Source: Mycosarcoma maydis (taxonomy: Eukaryota > Basidiomycota > Ustilaginomycetes > Ustilaginales). Taken from it: DNA of 64,000 nt. Position numbers and translations under genes: made by a program. Position 1 is the first letter of the stretch. Every line of letters begins with the position of its first letter. The notes beneath the pieces are model-generated. The model was given only the letters and a program-made list of their open reading frames with translations, was not told the DNA's origin and searched no databases. The DNA is taken from positions 434,001 through 498,000 of the forward strand of contig NC_026483.1 in the NCBI RefSeq assembly GCF_000328475.2. The letters run 5' to 3'. Below, piece after piece: positions 41,128-51,694 of this stretch.

Positions 41128-44100
41128 TTAAATGCCATTAGCAGCGTTCGTGTTGGCAGGCGTAGCGGAAGCAGAGACAAAGCTCATATCGCTGAAGAGC
41201 GACTCTCCCAAGAACCCATCGAGCATTCCAAAGTCCCAATCGATATCCACCACGCCTACAGCGGCTGCTGCAGCACCCGAGTCATTTGCAGCTCCACTTT
41301 GACCGTTGCCTACACCGCTCGGACCAAGACCGCCACCGAGTGCGGCGGAAGCAGCATTGGATGTGGCGACAGTCGATTCATGGGCATCGAACGGGATAGC
41401 GACCGTCCCGGACGTCGTATGGTTCAGTGCACATCCGCCGTATTGTGCGGACTGTTGCTGCCAAGGGCTGTGCAATGGTTGCTGGTACGGATGCGAGCCG
41501 AGTGACGAGTCGTGGACGATAGCCGTCTGAACACCTGATGGACCCGCTTGGAACTGCATAAGCTGTCGAAGAGAGAAGGCGTCCGAATCAGCGGTGCCGA
41601 CTGCGCCGCAAGATGCTACCAACTCGTCACCCTCTGTAGACGGAGCAGCCGAAGGGATATCTGTCCCGGACCGTTCATCCGTCGCACTCGCGCCTCCTGT
41701 AGCGGCACGTCCCTGCATCGCGGCTTGACCTACAGTCGATACGCCGTTCTGGTCTCCACGCTGCTCAAGATCTTTGTTGCCCACCTTGCCGTTTCTAACC
41801 ACCTTGTTCTGTCGCCCATCCGTCTCGCGGTTGGCCTCCCTATCCCTCTTGTTCCTGCTCTTGCCTGCGTTGGCTTGCTCGCTCTGTTCCTCCTTTCTCG
41901 CCAGCTTGGCACTCCACGCACCTTTCGCCTTGGCCAGCACGGTGAACAAGAAAAACGCATAGCTACCAGCGGCGGCCCTTCTATGTGGAGTAGCATTTCC
42001 CGCCTCCTCGCACGCCTTGGCCACCTTCTCCACCATCTCAAACGTATACTCTGCATCTACATCGATACCCAAATCCTCCTCTTTCGCCTTATCTGTACGC
42101 GGTGCTAGCGAAGCATTCACATTGTCAGCTGCCTGCACGGTGGCAGCTCCTGTGGCAGATGTCGAGATGAGGCCAACAATCTTGAGTGCAAAAATGGCGC
42201 AGTAAGCGGGCGTGACCACGGCCGAGTTGTGACCCCAGAATAAGCCGTTAGGCACCATTGTGGCGACAAAGAGGCCGAGGTAGGCCATGCAGCACGCATA
42301 CGCGTCCCTGTAGATGGGGCGCAGAACTTCGAGGCCGAGATGGTTGCATTTCAGTGCGATCGTGTCGAGGATGAGTCTCGCGTACCAGTAGTACAGTTTC
42401 AGGCGGTTGATGCGCCCTAGTGTGGGTGGCAGAGTTGTGTTAGCTTCAAGTTCCGATTTGTCGCTGCCACCGTTGCTGCCACCGTTGCTGTTTGCGCTCG
42501 TATTGTCGGCTCGGAACTCGGGTGGATTGACAGCTTTGGTCATGGATAGCTGCGCATGCTGTGTCGACTGCTGATGCGACGGCCCTGTCCAAGTAGCGAG
42601 CCACGTATCGAGGTCTGATGCGCAAATTCGTCTAAACAGCTCTACCTGCTTGGCCGTACGCTCTGCAGGCAGATACGCATTGGAAGCGTCGACAAAGTTT
42701 TCAAAGAGCTCCGTATTGCGATTCATGAGCAAGCGCAACTGCACCGTGGCCACGACGGCCCTGTCGGATGGCAAGGCAAACTTATCCAGATGCCAGTGTG
42801 CGCAACCCATGACGACAGGGTCATTCGCCAAGGTCGGGCGCCTTCCCATGTGCTGGCTCATGCTCGTCTCGAAGAGCCACAGGTTGAGCCACGTGCGTTC
42901 TCGATTGCGCAGCCGCCGAGCTAGACCAGCGTCGTCCTGGCGATTGTCCGGGCGCACAGCGATGCGACTGTTCATGTCGAGCTCCGAAGCAATGCGAATG
43001 GCAAAGCCTACATAGGCCCAGGCCTTATCCTCTGACAAGGTGTTCATCTGCGGATGGTAGGCGGCGAGGATGATGAGCGCCTGTGGGATCTCTGCATTCC
43101 TGTAGCCTTCCATCAAGATGGTGGGCAACAGATTGGTGCGGATGTGCATCTCGAGGTCGGATGCAATCTGACTCGCCTCGACCTGGTACTTTGCTGCAAT
43201 CCAGCACGTACAACTAAGCAGGAGCGAAGAGCACGAGCGCACGTAATCGAATGTGTGCAGGTGCGGATCCAGCAGCGTGATGGTGGGGTTGATATGATCA
43301 ATGTAGACAGCATAGAGGCTTTGCGCTTCAGCGAGCGTGAGATAGCCGCGGTCGATAGGGTCGAACTGCGGCAGATTGTCGAGCTTGGTGGTGAACAGGC
43401 CGACGTCGAAGAAGGCCTTACCGCGTCCGGGGCCAAAGCGTGACACTGTGTTGGTCTTTGTGAGGCCATGATATTCGCCAAAGAGACTGGCTCTCGCGTC
43501 TGTCGAGTCGCCTCTCCCACCCAACGAAGGTCGCCGTTGATCGCCAGAAGAAGCGGCCGTCCCGTTGTCATTGGTATCGGCCCGACCGAGAGGATCGGGG
43601 TGATCGTTTGACGCTGATGCAGCCTTATCGCCAGATGCACTGAAGCCAGCAGCCGCTGACGTATTGTTCGAGGCTTCGAGACCTTCGCGGGCCGAGTCAC
43701 TCGCATGCGCCAGCAACTTGAGCGGGTTCGAAAGTGTGGGAAGTCCGAGGTTTTCGGGCTCGTCCGGATCGTCTGATGTCGGCGTTGCCGAAGTGATGCT
43801 GTGAGACGTCTGCCAGGATGAGGACGCAGAACGCTTTCGTTGCAGATCGGATGATTGTTGAACCATCGGGTTAGACTGTTCACGTTGCGTTGAAGCGAGG
43901 TGGGCACGCGGCGAGTGTGCAGGTGGGGACATGGCGGTAGAGAGAGGCGCAGCTGGAGCTCGATGCGCGTCCACCGTCTTCCAGAAGGTGTCCGGTGAAC
44001 AAGTCTCCTGATCGTCCAGAAGCTCGGACTGACCATCACGCCTGGTGTCAGCTGAGCCGGGTTTGGACGGTGCCTGCAAGCTGCCTGGGCTTCTTGCAAT

Positions 44101-44769
44101 CTTGGTCCTCGAGAACTGCTCGAGCGCACGGCTGAGCGAATCGACAGTGCGCTCGAGCTTCTGAATCTTGGAGCTATCCGATTTGCGGCCGCGCTTGTGG
44201 CTCTTGTAGAAGCATTCTTTGCCAAGACGCCTGCATCGGGAACACAAGTCGCCACCGGAGCATTTCACCTTGGAGAGACGACATTCCATGCAAGAGATCT
44301 TTTTCTCGACGGTAGCGGCGGCAGTAGCAGATGTTGAAGCTGCGCTGTTAACAGAGTCTTCGATAGGAGGAGGCCGAGGTTGACCTTCCGAAGCAAGCGT
44401 TGATGTGGATCTCGTTGATGAAGCGGATGCTAGCGGCGGTCGTGCGGCCAAAGCCTCAGAGTGATGAGGTACCGAAGATGTAGACGAGGCTGCTACGGAA
44501 GCAGGGGAATAGTTGTGGTCTGCGTAACTGTACTGATCTTGCGAATTCGAGTGTGAATGCGATGTGCGAGGATGAGGTGCATTCACGTAGTGGCGGCCTT
44601 GTTTATGGTGATGCTGCGCAGGGTCATAGTGCTGGTGTTGCGCATGCTGGTAAGGCGAGCAGTGCTGCGAGTCTGAGTAATGCACAAGTTGCGGAGATGG
44701 AGACGACTCTGCAGCAGCTGCAAGATGGTAGAGAGCATCGTGGTATGGCTCAGGCTTTGACGACACCAT
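41128..44769 (-). CDS. Zn2Cys6 fungal-specific transcription factor
   Basis: The 1213-residue protein has a Zn(II)2Cys6 binuclear cluster with Cys160, 163, 170, 176, 179 and 186 (spacing 2-6-5-2-6), followed by a basic linker HKRGRKS and a short coiled coil (KIQKLERTVDSLSRALEQF) for dimerisation. The middle region (about 500-950) fits the fungal transcription-factor regulatory domain, with YVRSCSSLLLSCTCWIAAKYQ and IASELDMNSR. The N-terminus is His/Gln/Ser-rich and the C-terminus Gly/Ala/Asn-rich, as in activation regions. The protein should bind CGG-type sites as a dimer; the target genes cannot be read from the sequence. No intron is needed. The start at 44769 is the first ATG of the frame. 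It is divergent from SWD2 with a 1.1-kb repeat-rich space between. Confidence 0.92.
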   Translation of the reverse strand: MVSSKPEPYHDALYHLAAAAESSPSPQLVHYSDSQHCSPYQHAQHQHYDPAQHHHKQGRHYVNAPHPRTSHSHSNSQDQYSYADHNYSPASVAASSTSSVPHHSEALAARPPLASASSTRSTSTLASEGQPRPPPIEDSVNSAASTSATAAATVEKKISCMECRLSKVKCSGGDLCSRCRRLGKECFYKSHKRGRKSDSSKIQKLERTVDSLSRALEQFSRTKIARSPGSLQAPSKPGSADTRRDGQSELLDDQETCSPDTFWKTVDAHRAPAAPLSTAMSPPAHSPRAHLASTQREQSNPMVQQSSDLQRKRSASSSWQTSHSITSATPTSDDPDEPENLGLPTLSNPLKLLAHASDSAREGLEASNNTSAAAGFSASGDKAASASNDHPDPLGRADTNDNGTAASSGDQRRPSLGGRGDSTDARASLFGEYHGLTKTNTVSRFGPGRGKAFFDVGLFTTKLDNLPQFDPIDRGYLTLAEAQSLYAVYIDHINPTITLLDPHLHTFDYVRSCSSLLLSCTCWIAAKYQVEASQIASDLEMHIRTNLLPTILMEGYRNAEIPQALIILAAYHPQMNTLSEDKAWAYVGFAIRIASELDMNSRIAVRPDNRQDDAGLARRLRNRERTWLNLWLFETSMSQHMGRRPTLANDPVVMGCAHWHLDKFALPSDRAVVATVQLRLLMNRNTELFENFVDASNAYLPAERTAKQVELFRRICASDLDTWLATWTGPSHQQSTQHAQLSMTKAVNPPEFRADNTSANSNGGSNGGSDKSELEANTTLPPTLGRINRLKLYYWYARLILDTIALKCNHLGLEVLRPIYRDAYACCMAYLGLFVATMVPNGLFWGHNSAVVTPAYCAIFALKIVGLISTSATGAATVQAADNVNASLAPRTDKAKEEDLGIDVDAEYTFEMVEKVAKACEEAGNATPHRRAAAGSYAFFLFTVLAKAKGAWSAKLARKEEQSEQANAGKSRNKRDREANRETDGRQNKVVRNGKVGNKDLEQRGDQNGVSTVGQAAMQGRAATGGASATDERSGTDIPSAAPSTEGDELVASCGAVGTADSDAFSLRQLMQFQAGPSGVQTAIVHDSSLGSHPYQQPLHSPWQQQSAQYGGCALNHTTSGTVAIPFDAHESTVATSNAASAALGGGLGPSGVGNGQSGAANDSGAAAAAVGVVDIDWDFGMLDGFLGESLFSDMSFVSASATPANTNAANGI

Positions 44770-45640
44770 CGCGCGAGAGTCTCGACGGTCTGCTCGCGTT
44801 GCTGTTCGGTTGACTTTGCTCGTCTGATATCCAAGGGGGCAAAGCAGGCTGACTAGCCTTTGAGGTCGCTGTTCGGGTAAACAGTGAGCAGGGCAAGGTT
44901 ATTGCGCCTATGAGTAGAGGCCTGAGAGTGTAGTGTGATGCCGGGCCGACGACAAAGGAAGTTGGAGATGGAAGAGCTCGGGTGCGACAGAGGCTGATCG
45001 AAGGAAGGACGGCAACGGCTATGGGTTCCAGCGAAGAAACAAAAACCAGGGTCCACCACACCGTTGACAAATTCACGATTTGGTCAAGTGAATCACGAAT
45101 GCACAAAGTCCAAGGTGAATTCGCTAGACTCGTGGCTTTGCTCCGTCCTGCTTCGAAAGGCGGGGCAAGCTTCGACTCACTTCTCTCTTACTCCTCTCTT
45201 ACCTTGGACTGTAGCCGAGCTTCTTTACTTGGATGCAGTTTGCTTGCTCACCAGTCGCAGAGTCCAAGACGAAGACCCTCACTAGAAATGTTACATCAAT
45301 TTCGAGCAGATCATACCCAAGACCCTTGCGAACACGATTGAATTGCCTCTACCTTGTTGCCACTGCAGATATTGTTCATGCTGTTGACGTTGGCTGGCTC
45401 AAATCCTACCATTCGTGATTATTACTGTATGTAGTCGGCTGCTCAAAGTGAAACGGCATCGGCCTTTTGTGTCGCCGAATCCGCGCGCGTCGTTTTCAGA
45501 CAGTCACAGACACGAGAGTCGTGAGTCTTTTCTTGTGATCAAGTACGAAGTTATTCGTGATTCTAGACCTGAAATAGAATTGAGATTCCACGTGACCGGC
45601 TCGATGGGCTGGGCCGTCTGAGACGGCTTGAATTACGAAG

Positions 45641-45690
45641 CATTCACGATTCATGAATAAATTATTATGTTTGAATCATTCGTGATTCAT
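45641..45690. repeat. TCACGA/TCGTGA copies in AT-rich context
   Basis: ATTCACGATTCATGAAT and, after an AT-rich spacer, AATCATTCGTGATTCAT. The two are in opposite senses. Confidence 0.75.
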
Positions 45691-45714
45691 ATAAGTTAAC
45701 GTTAACGTTATATG
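45688..45714. repeat. Nested palindrome upstream of SWD2
   Basis: Outer arms CATATAA and TTATATG enclose a perfect 12-bp palindrome, GTTAACGTTAAC, plus one extra G. The site lies about 150 bases before the SWD2 ATG. Confidence 0.9.
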
Positions 45715-45747
45715 CTCTAGAAGAGACCCTTTTGTGTGGGCAAAAGA

Positions 45748-45802
45748 CATTCACGATACACAATTCCAATTGTGAATCATCTCCACACATTCACGATTCA
45801 TC
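45748..45802. repeat. TCACGA repeat cluster with inverted copy
   Basis: ATTCACGATACAC, AATTGTGAATCAT and ATTCACGATTCAT lie within 55 bases, directly upstream of the SWD2 start. Confidence 0.75.
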
Positions 45803-45863
45803 ATATACCACTCACGGTTGCTCGTTCCTGCCTCCGCGACCATCAGCAGCAACAACGGCGGTC

Positions 45864-47144
45864 ATGGTAACATCATTAGCTTCGGCATCATCTTCGGACA
45901 TGGCCGCCGCATCGTCAACATTTAACGAAGCTGGGCCTTCCTCGTCCGCCGCATCGGATGCCAAGAAGCTTGCCATCAGCTCCAATCTCATCTCTGTGCT
46001 CAAACCAGCCAAGGTCTTTTCACAATACGTCACCAAAGGTACGTCGATCACCTCGGCGTCGTTTGATGATGCGGGGTTTCAGTGCATTACTTCCGGCGAA
46101 GACGATTTCATGCACGTTTACGACGCCAAGTATGGCCTACATGTCGCCAAAATTCCATCACAAAAGTACGGCGTCCATCTCACACGCTTCACTCATGACA
46201 AGGACTCGGTCATCTATGCATCGACAAAGGAAAACAACGCTATACGGTACATGGATCTCAAGACTAAAGCATACATGCGCTATTTTGAGGGACACGAGAA
46301 CAAGGTGGTCACGCTTCAGATGGCACCCCAGAATGACACCTTCTTGTCCGGCAGTGTCGATGAGGCGGTACGGTTGTGGGATTTGAGGACACCCAAATCG
46401 ATGGGACTCATGAACATTCAAGGGCATCCGGTAGTGGCCTACGATCCGACGGGCAAGGTGTTTGCCGTATCCAAAGACGAGCGTTCGGCAGTGTTGCTGT
46501 ACGACGTTCGCAAGTTTGATCAGATGCCATTTCTTGTGGTCCATCTTGACGATTCGGCAGCACTGTCCAAAGTGTCGATGCCGCCGAGGATGCCAATTAT
46601 CACTTCGCTTACATTTACCAACGACAGCCAGTACCTGCTGCTGGGCACATCAGGCGACGTACACTATGTCATTGACACCTTCTCGGAAGGCGATCTGGTG
46701 GTCGCGAGATTGATAGGACATGAAGGACTTGAAAAGGCATCCGGAACGTCGATAGGCATGGTGGCCGAAGCGGGCATCAGCGGTCAGGAGATATGCTGGA
46801 CACCAGATGGAAAGTGGGTGCTCTCGGGATCAGCCGACGGTTCAGTCGTGTTTTGGTCCATCGATCTCGAAGAAGCCAGTCGGAACGAGTTTCGCAACCT
46901 GCGACCACGCTACAAGCAGTCAGCTCACGATGGTGCCAGCCGTGTCCTAGCTTTCAACCCAAGATATGCACGTGAGTACAACACTGTCAACTCTGGCCAT
47001 CTTGGCTCGATCGACCGGAGACTGACTAGACATCCTTTCACCTTCTCCTGTTCTGTCCCCCCCACTTGATGCATACCGGCAGAGTTTATGAGTGCGGGTG
47101 CTGAAGTAGCTTTCTGGCTACCGGACTTGCCGGAAGAAGTGTAA
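45864..47144 (+). CDS. SWD2: WD40 protein Swd2/WDR82
   Basis: Two exons, 45864-46971 and 47083-47144, give 389 residues across a 111-nt intron (donor GTGAGT, acceptor CGGCAG). WD-type repeats cover most of the chain, for example ITSGEDDFMHVYDAKYG, FLSGSVDEAVRLWDLRTP and VLSGSADGSVVFWSIDLEE. The short last exon reads FMSAGAEVAFWLPDL, the usual Swd2 ending. In yeast Swd2 is shared by the COMPASS/Set1 histone H3K4 methyltransferase and the cleavage and polyadenylation factor, linking chromatin with 3'-end formation. The N-terminal 30 residues are Ser/Ala-rich. The second ATG at 45900 is an alternative start; the first has the better context. Confidence 0.94.
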
Positions 47145-48274
47145 AGGAAGACCACAACCCCATTCTCAGACAGCATAGCGGCATCTTCTGCAGAACTGAA
47201 CAGCAGCATCGTACTAGTAGAGCAACTGTGAACACGATCTGGAAATTGATGTGGATATGGTACACGGTAGGTACATGGCCCGTGGCAAACTAAAATGGAT
47301 GTTAGACCTTCGAGTAGAACATTGATTTTCTCACCGCGTGCCGTTTAAGCTGCTCCGTGCGCTGGAGCCGTGATCTGCAGGGGTATTTTTTTGCGGCAGG
47401 GTTCGCCGAGCTGAATTCACGATTCGTGATTGCCCAAGCAAAATAGGGAGACCAGAGGCTTCTGGCCAAGCGGCGGGAAACATCACGAGCCGTGAATCAC
47501 GAATGCTGCGGGTAAAGACCAAGTTTCGCATCGTGAATTCACAGTCACCAGTGGTGTGTCTGCGAAGAACCACGAATATTGGCCAGGCGTGAGGGTGTAT
47601 GAATCGTATCTTCGATCTGTGAGTCAAGCTAAGTTAGCTTCGCCCGTCGCGCCCTTTACACTCACGACTCACGACTCGTGGACTTTTGCTTGGAAAAATT
47701 CACAGATTCGCGATTCTTGATTCGTGACTCGCGATTATAGGCACGGAAGTTTACAATATCACGAATCAAGTTTGTGTGTTTCAAGTCGGGAGTAAAGCTC
47801 GAAAGAAGTGTGCATTTTTCAGCTCGACAGGGCATTTACCCAACGTGCAAGCGTGAAGATGTGTGTGCATGCAGAAGGACAAAGAGCAGCCGCTTGGCCT
47901 GGCACGTTGCGCTTTGTCTTGCCCACTCGCAAAGCGTTGTGGCTCCCTTCCTGCAGATGAAGGTTCAGAAAGGTTGGTTGGTAGTGCACGTTAACAAGTC
48001 GCTCTTCCTTTCGACCCCCTGTTACCTTCTTCTCCATTGCCTCACCGATCTGTCTCTCAGATTCTTCGCCACCGCATCGTGATACTGTCACTGTAGGCGA
48101 ATCCGATCTCCGGCCAGCCGATCGCCACTTTCGGAAGGCTACCGATAGACGTGCGACTGGCGATTTGCCACCGCATTCGAGAACAATCCAGCTCTCGTGC
48201 TTGGTTCTGATTGACGACGCATCACGCCATCAGTCAAGAAAGCTCTGGCTAGCTTTCAACAACGCGCGCGCACC
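47145..48274. promoter_or_regulatory. Intergenic space SWD2 / DES1, repeat-rich
   Basis: About 1.1 kb between two plus-strand genes. Repeat-family copies cluster at 47416-47432, 47485-47510, 47656-47680 and 47700-47768. The last 200 bases before DES1 are free of repeats. No gene was seen. Confidence 0.55.
47656..47768. repeat. Mixed ACTCACGACT / ATTCGTGATT repeat cluster
   Basis: ACTCACGACTCACGACTCGTGG is followed by ATTCGCGATTCTTGATTCGTG and, further on, TATCACGAATC. Both repeat classes occur side by side. Confidence 0.75.
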
Positions 48275-49729
48275 ATGCTATCTCAGATTGCCTCGCGCGC
48301 CGGACGCGCCATGAATTCGACTGTTCACGTCGATTGGTCGCTCTACGGAGGTGCGGAATCCACTTCGCCACCATCCGTCTGCCAATCGACTCAGTCTAGC
48401 AGCAAGCCCAGCAGCGGCCGACCAGGCTTGCGTTCCAAGGTGTCGGCCTACTCGTCTACCTCTTCTACTTCGTCATCGACGCGCAATTCGCGTTCCTCTT
48501 CCCCCGTCTCTTCAGCCGTAGGCGATTCGTCCACCTCGTTCACGTCCGACGATGATGACAGCCTTGTCGACCAGCACAACAACAAGAGCACGGGCACCGC
48601 ACAGCAGGATGAGCTCGATGACAAGCCTCTCCTTTCGGTAGCTGCCAACGACTGCACCATGATGCTTTCTGGTAGTACGGTCAAGCAAAGCATCGTCACT
48701 GTCGATGGCAAAGCTTGGCTGCCCGCTATCGTTCCGCTTGATACGCAAAGCACAAACGACTTTTTGTGGATGCATACCGAAGAGCCGCACCGCTCGCGCC
48801 GCATGGCCATACTCAAGGCGCACCCTGAGGTCAAGCGATTGATGGGCTACGAGCCGCTCACCAAGTACGTCTCGTTTGGCGTATTGGTGCTGCAGCTTTG
48901 CGTTGCCATTTACCTGTCGCAATGCACTTTGTTGCATCCGTTCTCTTGGCAATTTTTGCTGGTTGCCTATGCGATCGGAGGTACAGCCAACCAAAACACA
49001 TTCCTCGCCATCCACGAGATCACGCACAACCTAGCGTTCCGTGGACTGCGCGCCAACCGTCTGTGGGCCATCCTCGTCAACGCCGCGATCGGCGTTCCGT
49101 ATGCGATGGCATTCAAACCGTACCATCTGGAACATCACAAGTACCTCGGAGAAGATGGAACGGATACGGACTTGCCTACGAAATTCGAAAGCGTCGTGCT
49201 TCGCAACGTGTTAGGGAAGGCCTTCTTCGCCACGTTCCAGATCTTTTTCTATGCACTTCGACCCGGCTTTGTTCGCGCGCAGCGACCCACTATCTGGCAT
49301 TTGCTCAACATCACCTTTATCCTCTTGTTCAACACGCTGCTCGTGCGCACGTTTGGCTGGACGCCGTTGATCTACCTGTTGGAATCCTCGTTTTTCGCAG
49401 GCTCACTTCATCCATGTGCAGCGCACTTTATCGCCGAACACTACATGTTTGGTGGTATCCAACAGGAAACTTGGTCGTACTACGGCGCACTCAACATTCT
49501 AGCTTACAACGTCGGATACCACAATGAACACCACGATTTTCCCAGTGTGCCATGGACACGCTTGCCGCAACTCCGAAAAATCGCCCCAGAATTTTACGAT
49601 TGCCTGCCTAGACACACGAGTTGGCCTATGGTCACTGTCAGGTTCATTCTCGGCAACGATAGCGGTTTGTGGGCCAGAGTCAAGCGACCTAATCGCGACG
49701 CGGCTAGAGCCGCGAACAAGTCTCGATAG
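48275..49729 (+). CDS. DES1: Sphingolipid delta-4 desaturase
   Basis: The 484-residue protein is a membrane fatty-acyl desaturase of the DES1 type. It has a conserved DFLWMHTEEPHRSRR lead and the three iron-binding His boxes HEITHN (247-251), HLEHH (284-288) and NEHHDFP (418-422, preceded by His416). Four or more hydrophobic stretches lie between them. It introduces the delta-4 double bond into (dihydro)ceramide in the ER; in fungi the product feeds glucosylceramide. Residues 1-160 form a Ser/Thr-rich extension absent from most relatives, with MNSTVHVDWSLYGG near its start. The ATG at 48275 has a CACC context; the ATG for residue 13 is an alternative. There is no intron. Confidence 0.94.
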   Translation: MLSQIASRAGRAMNSTVHVDWSLYGGAESTSPPSVCQSTQSSSKPSSGRPGLRSKVSAYSSTSSTSSSTRNSRSSSPVSSAVGDSSTSFTSDDDDSLVDQHNNKSTGTAQQDELDDKPLLSVAANDCTMMLSGSTVKQSIVTVDGKAWLPAIVPLDTQSTNDFLWMHTEEPHRSRRMAILKAHPEVKRLMGYEPLTKYVSFGVLVLQLCVAIYLSQCTLLHPFSWQFLLVAYAIGGTANQNTFLAIHEITHNLAFRGLRANRLWAILVNAAIGVPYAMAFKPYHLEHHKYLGEDGTDTDLPTKFESVVLRNVLGKAFFATFQIFFYALRPGFVRAQRPTIWHLLNITFILLFNTLLVRTFGWTPLIYLLESSFFAGSLHPCAAHFIAEHYMFGGIQQETWSYYGALNILAYNVGYHNEHHDFPSVPWTRLPQLRKIAPEFYDCLPRHTSWPMVTVRFILGNDSGLWARVKRPNRDAARAANKSR

Positions 49730-50148
49730 ACTCGAATGTAAACACCTCTTTCTCTACACTCTGCATACAATCATGGCCTCGAGTTAGTTACAAAGCATGT
49801 GCATCTGGCGTTGGACATGATCGCGCATACGCGTTGTGAGCAGATGATAGGCTTATACAAAAGCAGCTCACAGTCGCCAACCAAGCGCTTCCAATCAGAC
49901 TACTGGAAGGAAAACGAAACAAGAAACGTTGGGTAAAAATCATAACAAAACAGGGGAGGAGAACCGAAAAGCGAGGAGGCTGGTTGGACGTCCAGTGGTT
50001 CACTACGCCCAAGGTGCGGCGATAGAGGGAGGAAAGAGCGAGACGGCAAGGATTGAGAGGAACGCAAGGGGGTTGGTATCGAGTTGTTCGTAAAAGAAGA
50101 GAGGAAGAGAATGTGCGGGGTAAATGTGGTATGGAATTGCACCGTGTG
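49730..50148. other. 3'-3' space DES1 / GPI-protein gene
   Basis: A 419-base convergent space. I see no gene and no member of the heptamer repeat family. Confidence 0.5.
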
Positions 50149-50828
50149 CTAAAGGATCCAAGCGGCAGCACCGACGACAGTGATCGCCACAGCTGCGATA
50201 GCACGCAATTTTGCGGTATCTACCATGTCAAACTGTGCGCCTGAGTTGGACACAGCCGTGGCACTTGTCGATGATCTTGCGCGAGTATACGTGGTTGCAG
50301 CGTTAGGAATGGTCGAGATACTTCCATCCAGGATCGAGACGGTATTAGAACCGGTAAAGCCACCGGGAACACCGGTGCTGATGCCTGCGGGAGGGCCCGT
50401 GGTGGGAGTAGCTGCCGAAATCGCCTGCGAATAGTGAGTGAGGAGCGAAGCAAGCGTCGCCGACTGCTCAGCGTTTGTTGCGACATAGTATGGAGACTGT
50501 GTACCAGGAACGGCAGCGCCAGGAGTAAAGACGATAGGAGAACCGGTCGAGAGGCCACCCAAGCCTGCTGGGAACGTGGCAACAGATTGTCCATTACCGA
50601 CTATGTGTTGTCAATAGCATTCATAAAGCAGTGCGAGAATAGGGTGTCAGTACGTCATACATTTGAGCTAACGCAAAGCGGCTCGCACAGCAGAACAGGC
50701 GGCTTACCATTGATGGAGGCAGGAACACCAGCGGTAGCCTGGGCTTCAACAATTGTCGGCGCCAACACAGCAGCGAGCGCAAGTGTCAATGCCGCTGCAG
50801 CACAGACTGAGGAGCTAGTCGACTTCAT
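50149..50828 (-). CDS. Predicted GPI-anchored surface protein
   Basis: Two exons, 50828-50708 and 50600-50149, give 190 residues over a 107-nt intron (donor GTAAGC, acceptor CATAG). Residues 1-30 are a signal peptide ending VEAQ. The mature part is Gly/Ser/Thr/Ala-rich without cysteines. The C-terminus has small residues (NSG, 159-161) as a likely attachment site, a short spacer and a hydrophobic tail AIAAVAITVVGAAAWIL. This is the standard GPI signal. No catalytic domain is visible, so it is probably a small cell-wall or membrane-surface protein. The intron is supported by the unbroken frame and by normal splice sites. Confidence 0.78.
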
Positions 50829-51694
50829 TCTGAAGAAATTGTGGTGTGGGGTGTGAGACTAAGCCAAGTGTTGCAGATGCTCGTCTGAGTGTCAAGAACG
50901 CTATGTGATGACTAGGTGGCTTGGTGAGTTGAAACTTTTGTCCCTAAAACCAGTCGATATGAGCAAGAAACGTGCCTGTAGCTGTGACCGAAGTTCTGTG
51001 TCAAGGACAACGTATGTACAAAAGGTGCAGGTATAGGTGGGTATCCGTGATGATGGTGAAGAGATACAGTGCAAGACTTGACACCAAAGGCAGATGACCT
51101 ACTGTATAGTAGTGAGTGCTCGGCAACGCTGGTGTGCACTACTGCCTGCTGCTGCTTCTCAAGTTGCCAAGGTGCGGCTGCATACGAGCGTGTGACGCAC
51201 GACGCCAACTCTGTCACTGTGTGTAGCAGAGCAACTCACCACTGCCAAAAACGGAGGCGCGGTTCTGCCAAAATACCCACGCCAGACGAAGACACGAGAG
51301 ATATTCCCCGCAATTTCAAAATTTGACTGGTTTGGCGCTAAAACTCTGATGATTTCCCTCGCGCAGCTTCACGAAAATCACGAATTAACGCCCAATTTCG
51401 AACACAGCCGATTCAGTCACGAGTGATTCATGATTCACGGTCAAAGCCACAGAGCGTTATATCACCCAACACTTTTCACGCAGAGGCTCTCTTGAGTGTT
51501 CCTAGCCTATAACGGCGTTGACGCTGCCGAGCCAATTGATGATCGACGACAACGACTTATCTGCGGTTATCAAACACTCGTGACTGTCCACTGGCACAAG
51601 AACAACAAGCGTGTTGGGATTTCATTCTTCTGATCTTGTATCTCTATCGCTGTAAGCCGCTTGGTCTTTCTTCATCCTTCGTACAGCTTCACAG
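50829..51694. other. Space upstream of the GPI-protein gene
   Basis: An 866-base tandem space (both flanking genes are on the minus strand). It has repeat-family copies near 51376-51440 and 51578. No gene was seen; a 101-codon frame is not convincing. Confidence 0.5.

Larger units (their letters stand above)
44770..45863. promoter_or_regulatory. Divergent promoter space TF / SWD2 with repeats and a nested palindrome
   Basis: About 1.1 kb. It contains repeat-family copies near 45073-45100, 45412-45420, 45554-45564, 45641-45690 and 45748-45802, plus the nested palindrome at 45688-45714. The part between 45630 and 45720 is unusually AT-rich for this window. No gene was seen. Confidence 0.6.

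Noticed and set aside
44750..45106. Minus-strand frame starting MCIRDS, like a Nextera adapter translation
   Set aside because: The DNA there is a normal member of the local repeat family (TTCGTGATTCAC), not the transposase end sequence, so it is not adapter contamination.
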